A stretch of 45,548 nucleotides of DNA from positions 1 to 45,548 of the forward strand of contig RGHD01000006.1 of assembly GCA_010024385.1 (NCBI GenBank), written 5' to 3'. Under the pieces are notes generated by a model. That model had not been told where the DNA came from, made no database searches, and saw only the letters and a program-made list of their open reading frames with translations. The position numbers and the translations under genes are program-made. This DNA comes from Actinomycetota bacterium (GTDB lineage: Bacteria > Actinomycetota > Actinomycetes > Nanopelagicales > Nanopelagicaceae). This document shows positions 33,657 through 42,624 of the stretch, piece after piece (position 1 is the stretch's first letter; each line of letters starts with the position of its first letter).

Positions 33657-34953
33657 AAAGCTTGGCTCCTCTTACTGGAAACTATGGACTGCAACGGCTA
33701 TTTCTAATCTGGGTGATGGTGTTTCCATGGTGGCCTATCCATGGCTGGCATCGGCTGTCACACGCTCACCTATTTTGATTGCCGCGGCCGGCTTTGCATC
33801 ACGTTTGCCATGGTTGATTTTCACATTACACGCAGGCGTTTTAACTGATCGCTTTGATCGCAGAAAACTCATTGTGGCAATGGATTTTATGAGAGGTTTA
33901 TTAACTGTTTTTGTGGGAGTTGTTGTTTTCTTCAATAAAGATTCATTTCCAGCCCTTGATGAACTGACAACTATTACAAGATTAGAGACTAATTGGCCGA
34001 TTTACTTGACATTACTCATCACAGCTTTCCTTTTTGGTTTAGCTGAAGTTTTGCGCGATAACAGTGCCCAGACATTGATGCCATCGGTCGTTGATAAAGA
34101 AAACCTGGAAAAAGCAAACGGGCGCATGTGGTCGGCGGAGTCATTGACTAATAGCTTTATTGGGCCGCCTCTAGGCTCACTACTAATAAGTATTGCAATC
34201 TTTATCCCATTTTTCTTTGATGCAGCATCATTCTTTTTTGCAGTTGCATTAATTGCCTCACTTAAAGGTACCTTCAAGCCAGTTGCTGATGACAAGCCAC
34301 GAGAGAAGCTAAATTTTAAAGCAGAGATTAAAGAAGGATATACGTGGCTATGGGCCCATCCATTACTTCGCCCCATGGCAATAATTTTGGGATCCATGAA
34401 TGGTCTGGGCACCATGATTGGCGCAACCTTTATCTTATTTGCTCAAGAGGTATTACAGACCTCTGTTTTCACTTTTGCAGTCTTAGGAACAGCGGGTGCG
34501 GTAGGTGGCACAATTGGAGGAATACTTGCCCCTAAAGTTTCAAAAAAAATTGGTAGCGGCCCCTCACTCTCATTAGCTCTTGCTGCTGCTCCAATGGGTG
34601 CGCTGGTGATGTGTCTGACTTCTTCGTGGCAAGTTGTCTGGGTTGTTACGGTTGTGGAATCTTTCGTTGCAATTTTGTGGAACACAATTACTGTCTCACT
34701 TCGTCAAAGCATCATCCCTACGCACTTATTAGGTCGCGTCAACAGTGTCTATCGATTCTTCGCCTGGGGATCGATTCCTATTGGGATGTTTGCAGGGGGA
34801 GGGCTTGTGAGCGCGTTGACTCTTGTGCTCTCCAGAGAAAATGCGCTGCGTGCCCCTTACTTACTGGGAGCGGTTTTGGGTCTGATTCTCTGGGCTATGG
34901 CAGCCCCTCGGCTGACCACTGCCAAAATCGAGGCGGCTCGCGAGGTCGGCTAA
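33649..34953 (+). CDS. MFS exporter, second of tandem pair
   Basis: A 434-residue paralogue of the preceding MFS gene. It shares the N-terminal pattern (ISNLGDGVSMVAYPWL), the LTDRFDRR motif, AEVLRDNSAQTLMP and IPTHLLGRVNSVYR. The 8-nt overlap means the two are co-translated, perhaps as a functional pair. The substrate is unknown. A third member of this group is partly visible at 45057. It is followed by about 190 nt of non-coding DNA before the peptide importer. Confidence 0.88.
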   Translation: MSKKLGSSYWKLWTATAISNLGDGVSMVAYPWLASAVTRSPILIAAAGFASRLPWLIFTLHAGVLTDRFDRRKLIVAMDFMRGLLTVFVGVVVFFNKDSFPALDELTTITRLETNWPIYLTLLITAFLFGLAEVLRDNSAQTLMPSVVDKENLEKANGRMWSAESLTNSFIGPPLGSLLISIAIFIPFFFDAASFFFAVALIASLKGTFKPVADDKPREKLNFKAEIKEGYTWLWAHPLLRPMAIILGSMNGLGTMIGATFILFAQEVLQTSVFTFAVLGTAGAVGGTIGGILAPKVSKKIGSGPSLSLALAAAPMGALVMCLTSSWQVVWVVTVVESFVAILWNTITVSLRQSIIPTHLLGRVNSVYRFFAWGSIPIGMFAGGGLVSALTLVLSRENALRAPYLLGAVLGLILWAMAAPRLTTAKIEAAREVG

Positions 34954-35140
34954 AAATCACCCCTCCTCTAGAGCCTCATACCTTGCTTTATTACGAACAT
35001 TGTTACAAAGCCTACGCTCATGCAATCCATTCTCCTGTTGCGCTAATACGCTCAATTCCGGCAGACTCACTCCACCAAAAGCGCCTATGGGGCAGGTCGA
35101 CTCTCCACAGACGCTTTTACTTATCCCTCGAGGAGGATCT

Positions 35141-36985
35141 ATGAAGTTCACACGTAGCGCAAAGTTTGCGCTTGCAGCTGCAGCTGCAGCGGCGTTGGCA
35201 GTTTCACTGCTTACACCGGCACAAGCTGCAACTCGTTCAACAGTTATCTTGCATGAGACCAACCCAATCACAGGTTTGAATTGCAGCCTCTCAGCTACAA
35301 ACTCAACAACATGTGCTGCAGTTGGATACCTACAAGGTGCTGGTTTTAACTATTACAACAATAAGAAGGAACTTGTTAAGAACACTGTTTTCGGTTCTTA
35401 CAAGATTGTAAAGAACTCAGCGACAGATTTCCGCACATCATGGACTGTTAACCCAGGCCGTGTGTGGTCAGATGGAACTCCAATTACTGGAGAAGATCTG
35501 CTTCTGTCACACGTCTTGAGCAGCGATGCTTATTCAAAGGCAGCTGGTTTGGGAGATCCAAAAGATAAGAAAAATCCTCCAGCATTTAATGGTCTTGGAT
35601 ACTCAGGTGTTTATGATGCAAACATCGTTGGCGAGCCAGTTCTCTCAGCAGACAAGATGACTGTAACTCTTCAATTTAAGAAGAAAATTGCTAACTGGGA
35701 TCTTTATGGTCCAGGACCAGCTCCAGTACATACTCTTGTATTAATGGCTGAAGGCAAGACCGCGCTTGGAACTGTTGCTGAAAATGAAGCAGCTCGTGCT
35801 CGCTTCGTTAAGGCTTTCAGAGACAAGGACACAACTCTTCTAAAGAAGATGGGTGATATCTGGTCTAAGGACTACACAATCACTACAGTTAACGACAAGA
35901 CAAACCCATTGCTCCTTGTAGGTAATGGCGGATTCTTAATTGATAACGCTGTTGCAAAGACATCTGTAACACTTAAGAAGAACCCTAAGTACAACTCAGG
36001 ACCAGCTCTAAGCGGTTCAATAGATACAGTTGTATTTAAGTTCATCGGTGATGGAACAGCTGCGGCACAGGCACTTGCAAACGGTGAGCTTGATGTTTAT
36101 GCCGGTCAGGCAACTGCTGACGGTGTAGCAAAGCTCAAGGCAATCAAGAACGTTAACGTTGTTGGAACTGACCAGGTTGCTTACGAGCACTGGGATCTTC
36201 ACTATGACACAGTCCCAGATGAGGCCCCATACACAGGTTTGTTCTCTGTAAAAGATGGCCCTAAGTCAAAGGCACTTCGCCAGGCATTCTTGCTTGCACT
36301 TCCACGCAACGAAATCATGGAGAAGTTGATTGCACCAATTAATGGAAAGACCGAGCCTATTCGTTCAACTTGGCTTGCTCCAGGTTCTGCTGCATATGAC
36401 AAGCTCATTGCTGCAAACGGTTCTGCTTTCTACACACGTGGAACACAAGAATCACGTAACGCAAGTGCACTTGCTTTGGTACAGAAGTACTATCCAGATG
36501 TATTGAAGAACCCACTTAAGGTTCGCGTTCTTGTTCCAGGAAACAACCCACGTCGTGCATCTGAATTTGCTCTTGCAAAGGCAAACATGGCAAAGGTTGG
36601 TTTTGATCTAGTTGGTGACGTACGTACCGACTGGCCATCAAAGCTTGGTAACTCAGATTACGATGCTTACTTCTTCGCATGGGTTGCATCATCTGTAACT
36701 CAGCGTCAGTCAGCTGAGGTTTTTGATACCAATGGTGGTAACAACATCCTTGGTTACAGTAACCCAGCAGTTGATGCAATCATTGCAACCTTGGATGCAC
36801 CAATGTCTGAGTCACTATTGATTGCTAAATACATTCAGATCGAGCGTCTAACTAACGCTGATGCAATCACAATTGGTGTGTTCATTCACCCAGGTGTTGT
36901 TGCAGTTAACAAGGATCTAAAGAATGTTAAGCCAGGTCCACTTTCACCACAGATGGTCTGGAACTACTGGGAGTGGTCATACTAA
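35141..36985 (+). CDS. Oligopeptide-type solute-binding protein (SBP family 5)
   Basis: A 614-residue OppA/DppA-class binding protein. The signal peptide (KFTRSAK, poly-Ala core, TPAQA) ends in an A-x-A cleavage site near residue 29, not a lipobox. The mature part carries family-5 sequence such as WTVNPGRVWSDGTPITGEDLLLSHV (near residue 100) and KALRQAFLLALPRNEI. The start is the ATG at 35141, four nt after AGGAGG; an in-frame extension to 35000 is rejected. Strong codon bias suggests high expression. Permease and ATPase genes follow. Confidence 0.93.
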   Translation: MKFTRSAKFALAAAAAAALAVSLLTPAQAATRSTVILHETNPITGLNCSLSATNSTTCAAVGYLQGAGFNYYNNKKELVKNTVFGSYKIVKNSATDFRTSWTVNPGRVWSDGTPITGEDLLLSHVLSSDAYSKAAGLGDPKDKKNPPAFNGLGYSGVYDANIVGEPVLSADKMTVTLQFKKKIANWDLYGPGPAPVHTLVLMAEGKTALGTVAENEAARARFVKAFRDKDTTLLKKMGDIWSKDYTITTVNDKTNPLLLVGNGGFLIDNAVAKTSVTLKKNPKYNSGPALSGSIDTVVFKFIGDGTAAAQALANGELDVYAGQATADGVAKLKAIKNVNVVGTDQVAYEHWDLHYDTVPDEAPYTGLFSVKDGPKSKALRQAFLLALPRNEIMEKLIAPINGKTEPIRSTWLAPGSAAYDKLIAANGSAFYTRGTQESRNASALALVQKYYPDVLKNPLKVRVLVPGNNPRRASEFALAKANMAKVGFDLVGDVRTDWPSKLGNSDYDAYFFAWVASSVTQRQSAEVFDTNGGNNILGYSNPAVDAIIATLDAPMSESLLIAKYIQIERLTNADAITIGVFIHPGVVAVNKDLKNVKPGPLSPQMVWNYWEWSY

Positions 36986-37000
36986 GGATTAGTATCCTTA
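36983..37000 (+). other. Palindrome on the binding-protein stop codon
   Basis: TAAGGAT and ATCCTTA are perfect inverted arms around TAGT, beginning on the TAA stop codon itself. It may help protect the mRNA 3' end together with the terminator 27 nt downstream. Confidence 0.4.
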
Positions 37001-37026
37001 GTTAGCCTTACCTATTTACCTCCATT

Positions 37027-37059
37027 GGACGCCCGGAGATCACTCTCCGGGCGTCCTTT
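37027..37059 (+). terminator. Strong terminator between binding-protein and permease genes
   Basis: A 13-bp perfect GC-rich stem (37027-37039 with 37044-37056), a TCAC loop, then only TTT. The short T-run suggests partial termination or mRNA stabilisation. TATAGT at 37064-37069 may restart transcription for the permease genes. Confidence 0.75.
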
Positions 37060-37118
37060 GGCTGTATAGTCAGTCAATACATTGAAAGTCAGTTCATTTT
37101 GAGGGGAATACTCGAACT

Positions 37119-38663
37119 ATGGTGGCCTTTGTTCTAAGACGGCTCGGCGTACTTAGTGTGATTCTCTTTGGTTCAAGTTTTATCCTCTATAACGTTGCCG
37201 CTATTTCAGGTGACCCAACGGCAGATTTGCGCCTGAGTACAGATCCCAACCGTGATTTTCTTATCGCATCTTTGACTCGCGAACTCCAATTAGATGTCCC
37301 ACCTCCATTGAGATATTTTCTCTGGCTAAAGGGTGTTTTAGGTGTTTTTGTTGGAAATCCAAATTTTGGTATGGGCAGAGATGGATCAGCTGTAGTTGAT
37401 TCACTAGCCCTAGCGCTGCCAGTTACATTGCGCTTGGTTTTAGCAGCAACAATTTTTGCAGCAATTCTTGGCATCATGATTGGAATCGTTACCGCACTTC
37501 GCCAGTACAGCCGCTTTGACTACTCAATGACTTTTATAGCTTTTCTTCTCTTCTCACTTCCTGTCTTCTGGGTAGCAGTACTTTTGAAAGAGTACCTAGC
37601 AATTTCATTTAATAACTTTTTGCGAGAACCCCAGATTCCAATTAGCTGGATTATTGGTATCGGATTAGTGAGCGGATTATTTTGGGCCTCGGTTATTGGT
37701 AGATCGCGTAAATCGTTTTGGCTTACATACGCTGCTGCTTTTGCTATCTCAAGTGGTTTGGTCGCCATATTCGGAGTAACAGGTTGGTTGCTCAATCCCT
37801 CTCTTGGTCCAGTTGTTGTATTGCTGCTCTCAATTGGAATTGCATTTGGGGTTACCCAACTTTCAGTGGGTCTAATTAACAAGGCTGCACTGCGAGCATC
37901 CCTGACCATGGCTGGACTCTCTATTGTTGCTTATTACCCTGTTCATTGGGTCTTTGATAACTATCCAGGTTCCTTAAGCATCTTCTTGCTGGCTTGCGCG
38001 TTAATCACTACGGCCGTCTTTGTGGGACTAGCTTTTTCTAAGATTGATCGCGCTCCAATCGTTAGAACCACCATCATTACCGCAGTGCTCTCAGCTGGTC
38101 TAGTTCTAGTCGATCAGTTTATGCAGACCTGGAAGCCATATATGGAGACTGATGCAATCAACTATCGCCCTGTGCCCACAGTTGGCCAGCGAAGTGACCT
38201 TTTAGATAGTACTGATTTTTGGATTACAAGCTTAGATGTGATCACTCACTTATTCTTGCCAACCCTTGCTCTGACTCTGATTGGATTTGCTGGATACATC
38301 AGGTTTGCTCGTGGCACACTTTTAGAAGTTCTCAATCAAGATTACATTCGAACTGCGCGTGCTAAAGGTTTAACTGAGCGCACAGTAATTATGCGCCACG
38401 CTTTCAGAAACACAATGATTCCTATGGCAACAATTTTGGTGGCAGATTTTGCTGGAGTAGTCGGCGGAGCTTTTATTACCGAGAGCGTATTTGCCTGGTC
38501 AGGTATGGGAACTTTGGCTCTTCAAGGTATTCGAGGCCAAGATCTCAATCTCTTAATGGGCGTTTTCTTTATTACAGCCACAATGGCGGTCTTAGCTAAC
38601 TTTGTCGCAGATTTGTTGTATTCAGCCTTAGACCCACGTATTCGCGTAGGAAGTGGTGCATAG
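37119..38663 (+). CDS. DppB-type peptide ABC permease, long actinobacterial form
   Basis: A 514-residue permease against about 310-340 for typical DppB. It opens with FVLRRLGVLSVILFGSSFIL and carries the ATPase-contact loop QDYIRTARAKGLTERTVIMRHAFRN near residues 408-432. The extra length lies roughly at residues 170-365 as four to five additional hydrophobic helices between core helices. Long forms like this are known in actinobacteria. GAGGGG at 37101-37106 lies 12 nt upstream of the ATG, and a GTG directly follows. Confidence 0.9.
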   Translation: MVAFVLRRLGVLSVILFGSSFILYNVAAISGDPTADLRLSTDPNRDFLIASLTRELQLDVPPPLRYFLWLKGVLGVFVGNPNFGMGRDGSAVVDSLALALPVTLRLVLAATIFAAILGIMIGIVTALRQYSRFDYSMTFIAFLLFSLPVFWVAVLLKEYLAISFNNFLREPQIPISWIIGIGLVSGLFWASVIGRSRKSFWLTYAAAFAISSGLVAIFGVTGWLLNPSLGPVVVLLLSIGIAFGVTQLSVGLINKAALRASLTMAGLSIVAYYPVHWVFDNYPGSLSIFLLACALITTAVFVGLAFSKIDRAPIVRTTIITAVLSAGLVLVDQFMQTWKPYMETDAINYRPVPTVGQRSDLLDSTDFWITSLDVITHLFLPTLALTLIGFAGYIRFARGTLLEVLNQDYIRTARAKGLTERTVIMRHAFRNTMIPMATILVADFAGVVGGAFITESVFAWSGMGTLALQGIRGQDLNLLMGVFFITATMAVLANFVADLLYSALDPRIRVGSGA

Positions 38664-38665
38664 AG

Positions 38666-39754
38666 ATGGCACGTAAATCAAAGGTAAGCGTTGAATCCAC
38701 TGAAGTTCTATCTGGTGAAAATGCTATTCAAAATAAGGAGATTGAAGGCTTAAGCCAAGGTCAAATTGTTCGCAAGCGATTTTTCCGTCACCGTGCAGCA
38801 GTTATCTCACTCGTAACAATTATTGTAATTGTTGTGATGGCATTTACCGCCTTGGACTTTAGATTATTTGGAATCTGGCGAGTTCCTGGTTGGTGGAAGT
38901 GGACACCTGAGGATTTACCTGAACTTCGCTTTGGCGACTGCCCGAATGACACAGTTGGTTGTCCAACCATCTCACTTCTTCCTAAGTTTTTAGGGGGACA
39001 GGGAATCGGACTCGGAACACACCCATTTGGTCAAGATGATATTGGACGCGATTTCTTTGCACTGGTCATGAAGGGCACACAGCGCTCAATTTCAGTTATG
39101 GTCATTATCGGTGGAATTGGTGCAACTCTTGGTGTAATTGTTGGGTCGATTTCCGGGTTCTATCGTGGCCGCATTGACGCAATATTGATGCGCTTTGTGG
39201 ACTTCATGATCACTATCCCGGTAATCATTATTGGTTCTGTTATCGGTTACCGTTATGGAAACCTTGGTGCTGTATTCCTAGCTTTCCTCCTTGGTTTATT
39301 TGCTTGGACTGGCCTTTCTCGTCTGGTGCGCGGAGAGTTCCTATCGCTGCGTGAGCGAGAGTTTGTTGATGCAGCCCGAGTTGCAGGAGCTACGAATAAG
39401 AGAATTATCTTTAAGCACATTTTGCCTAACGCAATTGGTGTCATTATCGTGTCGGTGACTCTCTTGCTCTCTGGTGCAATTTTGCTGGAAACTGCGTTGA
39501 GTTATATTGGCTTTGGTGTTGTTCCACCAGATGTGTCTCTAGGACTACTCATTAGCCAGTATCAGGATTCTTTTACAACCCGTCCATGGTTGTTCTGGTA
39601 TCCAGGTTTATTTATTATCTCCATCGCATTGAGCATTAACTTTATTGGTGATGGCCTTCGCGATGCCTTTGATCCACGTCAGCGCCGTCGTATCTCTAAA
39701 AAAGAGCGCCAGGATTCAGCGACAGCTAGAAAGTTGGCACAGGCCAATGATTAA
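38666..39754 (+). CDS. DppC-type peptide ABC permease
   Basis: A 362-residue permease partner. A cytoplasmic N-terminal tail of about 45 residues precedes the first helix. It is followed by a long outside loop (about residues 70-125) rich in Trp and Pro, with two cysteines in CPNDTVGCPT, then the family motif HPFGQDDIGRDFF. The contact loop REREFVDAARVAGATNKRIIFKHILPN is near residues 230-256. It starts 2 nt after the DppB-type gene. The transported peptide is unknown. Confidence 0.92.
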   Translation: MARKSKVSVESTEVLSGENAIQNKEIEGLSQGQIVRKRFFRHRAAVISLVTIIVIVVMAFTALDFRLFGIWRVPGWWKWTPEDLPELRFGDCPNDTVGCPTISLLPKFLGGQGIGLGTHPFGQDDIGRDFFALVMKGTQRSISVMVIIGGIGATLGVIVGSISGFYRGRIDAILMRFVDFMITIPVIIIGSVIGYRYGNLGAVFLAFLLGLFAWTGLSRLVRGEFLSLREREFVDAARVAGATNKRIIFKHILPNAIGVIIVSVTLLLSGAILLETALSYIGFGVVPPDVSLGLLISQYQDSFTTRPWLFWYPGLFIISIALSINFIGDGLRDAFDPRQRRRISKKERQDSATARKLAQAND

Positions 39755-39758
39755 TTCT

Positions 39759-40322
39759 CTAGATAAAAGTAGCTGCTGCCCCGAACAGGATCAGTGCTGC
39801 GAAGATATACAAACTAGTGTTATCAGTAATGATCTCGAACTTACTAGCTTGGCTGGAAACGAAGTTCTTTCTTCGAAGCTTGGCCATGTAAGAACAGATC
39901 CCCGAGTCACTCTTAAGAGAGTCACCCACACGTCTGGGAGAATCAGCACCGGGAAGAAGATCACTTTTGTGCATTCTTCTACTGTGTCGACCACTCGGAG
40001 CTGGAGCAGCCCAGGCGTAGTAACTCTGCCCTCTGATTTGAATCGACATGCTGTATCTGGTTTCAATCTCCTCAACAAGATCCCAAGTAGCAGTGATCTC
40101 TTTGGTTGGATTAATGATCTTAATTCCCTCATCAAAGAGAAGAACATAGGGTTTGAGAAAGAGCAAGTAAGCACCGTAAGCACCAGCGCCACAGATTCCA
40201 ATTGTCATCAGGATATCTCCACCGTAGAAGAGGCTTTGAAGAATAAATCCAACAAAGAAAGTGATCAAAACCCAACCGCTAGCGATGGCACTACCGGGTC
40301 TGAACTTTTCGATATTGGTCAT
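39759..40322 (-). CDS. Membrane protein with bacterial PH-like domain
   Basis: A 187-residue protein with two N-terminal helices (about residues 15-55), then a soluble PH-like domain (FDEGIKIINPTKEITATWDLVEEIETR), and a final C-terminal hydrophobic segment. Such proteins are common and uncharacterised in actinobacteria. It lies antisense between the permease and ATPase genes of the peptide importer, 4 nt from the permease stop and 32 bp from the ATPase start. Plus-strand frames over this region are shadows. Confidence 0.8.
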   Translation of the reverse strand: MTNIEKFRPGSAIASGWVLITFFVGFILQSLFYGGDILMTIGICGAGAYGAYLLFLKPYVLLFDEGIKIINPTKEITATWDLVEEIETRYSMSIQIRGQSYYAWAAPAPSGRHSRRMHKSDLLPGADSPRRVGDSLKSDSGICSYMAKLRRKNFVSSQASKFEIITDNTSLYIFAALILFGAAATFI

Positions 40323-40354
40323 TTAGTAAGTTTCTCACAGATAGGGTCAACCAA

Positions 40355-42004
40355 ATGAGTAAGCCAGTCTTAGAGATCAAGGATTTTAATGTTGATTTCT
40401 GGGTAGATGGTGTGTGGTACCCAGCAGTTATCGGGATGAACCTTTCACTTGAGCCTGGAAAAGTTACAGCCATTGTGGGTGAATCTGGTTCCGGAAAATC
40501 AACAACCGCCCTTGGATTGATGTCACTGCTTGCCTCAAATGCTCGTATGTCTGGATCAGTTAAGGTTAAAGATCAAGAGATGCTCAACGCTAAAGCAATC
40601 ACACTTCGCAAATTCCGTGGAAAAGAAGTTGCTTATATTTTCCAAGAGCCAATGACCGCTTTAAACCCTATCTACACAATCGGTTTCCAGATTATGGAAA
40701 CTCTTCGTAATCACTTTGATATGGGTCCAAAAGAGGCACATGCTCGCGCCGTTGAGTTAATCACCATGGTTGATATTCCAGATCCTGAGAAATCAATTGA
40801 TAAATACCCTCACCAGCTCTCTGGTGGCCAGCGCCAGCGCGCCATGATTGCTCAAGCACTTGCTTGTGATCCAGGACTTCTAGTTGCAGATGAGCCAACT
40901 ACAGCGCTGGATGTAACAGTTCAAGCTGAAATTCTTGATTTAATGCGTGGCCTAAAGGACAAGTTGAACTCGGCAATTCTGCTCATCACTCACGATATGG
41001 GTGTTGTTGCAGATATGGCCGATCACATTCTTGTTATGAAAGATGGAATTACTGTTGAATCTGGAACAGCTGATCAGATTTTTAACAAACCAACACACCC
41101 TTACACCCAGCAACTACTTGCTGCCGTGCCAAAGTTGGGATTCTCAAAAAAGCGTGAGCTTCCATATAAGGAGAGTGCAAAGCCAGCACCAGTTTTGAAG
41201 TTAGAAAATGTGACTATTGAATATCCAAAGCGTGGTCGCATCCCAGCTTTTGTGGCTGTTAAGAACTTCAACCTTGAAATCTACCCAGGTGAAATCGTGG
41301 GTCTTGTGGGCGAATCCGGTTCAGGAAAAACTACCGTGGGCCGCGCATCTATCGGTCTGCTTCCTATCAAGGAAGGCTCACTTGAAATTGTTGGCAAAGA
41401 TATTAGCCATGCAAATCAAAAGGAGCTATTTGCAATTCGCCGCCACACTGGAATTGTCTTCCAGGATCCTGCCTCATCCCTTAATCCACGTCTGCCAATC
41501 GGTGAATCAATCGGTGAGCCTTTATTTTTAGCAGGTGTTGCCAAAGGTGCTGAATTGGCGCACAAAATTGAAGATCTACTTGATCAAGTTGAGCTTCCAC
41601 GTAGCTATCGCAACCGCTACCCACATGAGCTCTCTGGTGGACAGCGCCAACGCGTAGGTATTGCTCGCGCCTTAGCCCTTACTCCTGATCTTTTGATTGC
41701 CGATGAGCCAACTTCAGCGCTGGATGTGTCTGTTCAGGCCCGCTTCCTGGAGCTATTACAAGAACTTCAGGGCAAGTTGAATTTTGCTTGTTTGTTCATC
41801 AGTCATGACTTAGCTGTCGTTGACATCTTGTCTCACCGAATTGCAGTAATGCAAGATGGTGTGCTGGTTGAAGTGGGCGATCGTGATCAGATTTTAAAGA
41901 AGCCTGCCCATGACTACACCCGCCGCTTGATTTCAGCTGTTCCAGTTCCAGATCCAAAGGAACAGCGCATCCGTCGTGAGGCCCGACTAGCTGCCAAGAA
42001 GTAG
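40355..42004 (+). CDS. Fused DppD-DppF-type double ABC ATPase
   Basis: A 549-residue protein with two complete ABC domains. The first has [24 protein letters not shown] and [12 protein letters not shown]. The second (from about residue 285) has [24 protein letters not shown] and [12 protein letters not shown]. Each is followed by the peptide-importer C-terminal extension ([14 protein letters not shown] and [15 protein letters not shown]). It powers the DppBC-type permeases upstream. TAGGGT at 40342-40347, 7 nt before the ATG, gives it its own leaderless promoter beyond the antisense gene. Confidence 0.94.
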   Translation: MSKPVLEIKDFNVDFWVDGVWYPAVIGMNLSLEPGKVTAIVGESGSGKSTTALGLMSLLASNARMSGSVKVKDQEMLNAKAITLRKFRGKEVAYIFQEPMTALNPIYTIGFQIMETLRNHFDMGPKEAHARAVELITMVDIPDPEKSIDKYPHQLSGGQRQRAMIAQALACDPGLLVADEPTTALDVTVQAEILDLMRGLKDKLNSAILLITHDMGVVADMADHILVMKDGITVESGTADQIFNKPTHPYTQQLLAAVPKLGFSKKRELPYKESAKPAPVLKLENVTIEYPKRGRIPAFVAVKNFNLEIYPGEIVGLVGESGSGKTTVGRASIGLLPIKEGSLEIVGKDISHANQKELFAIRRHTGIVFQDPASSLNPRLPIGESIGEPLFLAGVAKGAELAHKIEDLLDQVELPRSYRNRYPHELSGGQRQRVGIARALALTPDLLIADEPTSALDVSVQARFLELLQELQGKLNFACLFISHDLAVVDILSHRIAVMQDGVLVEVGDRDQILKKPAHDYTRRLISAVPVPDPKEQRIRREARLAAKK

Positions 42005-42010
42005 ATCCCT

Positions 42011-42622
42011 ATGGATCTAGAACTGCTGGTTTATTCACTGGACCTAGTTTCCACCTTTGCTTTTGCTTTAGTAGGCGCTCGCGTTGCTGCCAATAAAGGT
42101 CTTGATTACGGCGGCATTTTGCTAATCGCTGCCATTGCAGCCATCTCTGGTGGAACTTTGCGCAATATTTTTATAGGACAACGCCCACCCTGGATTCAAT
42201 ACCCGTGGTTGTTCCTACCCATCATTGCAGCGGTTGTAATAACGATTGCAATTGGAAAGAAACAAGAAGTGGGCCGCTTCGCTCTCTCCCTGGACACATT
42301 GGGCTTGGCCGTGGCCACGGTCTCAAGCGCCCAGTTTGCACTCACCAATGAGGCGCCAGTTTTAGCAGCCCTAGTTTTGGCAATCGTTGGCGCTGTTTCT
42401 GGGGGATTGTTTCGAGATATTTTGTGCCAAGTCCAGCCAGTATTGCTTCACCGTGAAACCGTTGGAACAAGTGCGGTTGCAGGGGCTATTTTCTATATTG
42501 CTATGAGCTCTATTGGCTTCAATGAGGCGATTACGGCATTGGTATCAGGCCTTGCTGTTGTGGCAGTGCGTGAGATTTCCATTAAATTTAATTGGAACCT
42601 GCCTAAAGTAATCTCTCGCTAG
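42011..42622 (+). CDS. TRIC-type (UPF0126/YicG) membrane channel protein
   Basis: A 203-residue protein with seven hydrophobic helices in two repeats. The repeats carry the family glycine motifs GILLIAAIAAISGGTLRN (near residue 35) and ALVLAIVGAVSGGLFRDIL (near 120). Bacterial TRIC homologues form trimeric monovalent-cation channels; some relatives transport glycine. It begins 6 nt after the double ATPase and is probably co-transcribed. It converges on tgt with a 2-nt gap. Confidence 0.88.
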   Translation: MDLELLVYSLDLVSTFAFALVGARVAANKGLDYGGILLIAAIAAISGGTLRNIFIGQRPPWIQYPWLFLPIIAAVVITIAIGKKQEVGRFALSLDTLGLAVATVSSAQFALTNEAPVLAALVLAIVGAVSGGLFRDILCQVQPVLLHRETVGTSAVAGAIFYIAMSSIGFNEAITALVSGLAVVAVREISIKFNWNLPKVISR

Positions 42623-42624
42623 CT

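Noticed and set aside
35090-35112. Further copy of the 20-bp junction repeat (TATGGGGC...GACTCT)
   Set aside because: Needs a 4-nt insertion and a mismatch; the context is an ordinary leader of the peptide-binding protein gene.
39645-40358. Plus-strand frame across the PH-domain gene
   Set aside because: Serine/threonine-rich shadow with no domain; the minus-strand frame has helices and a PH-like domain.
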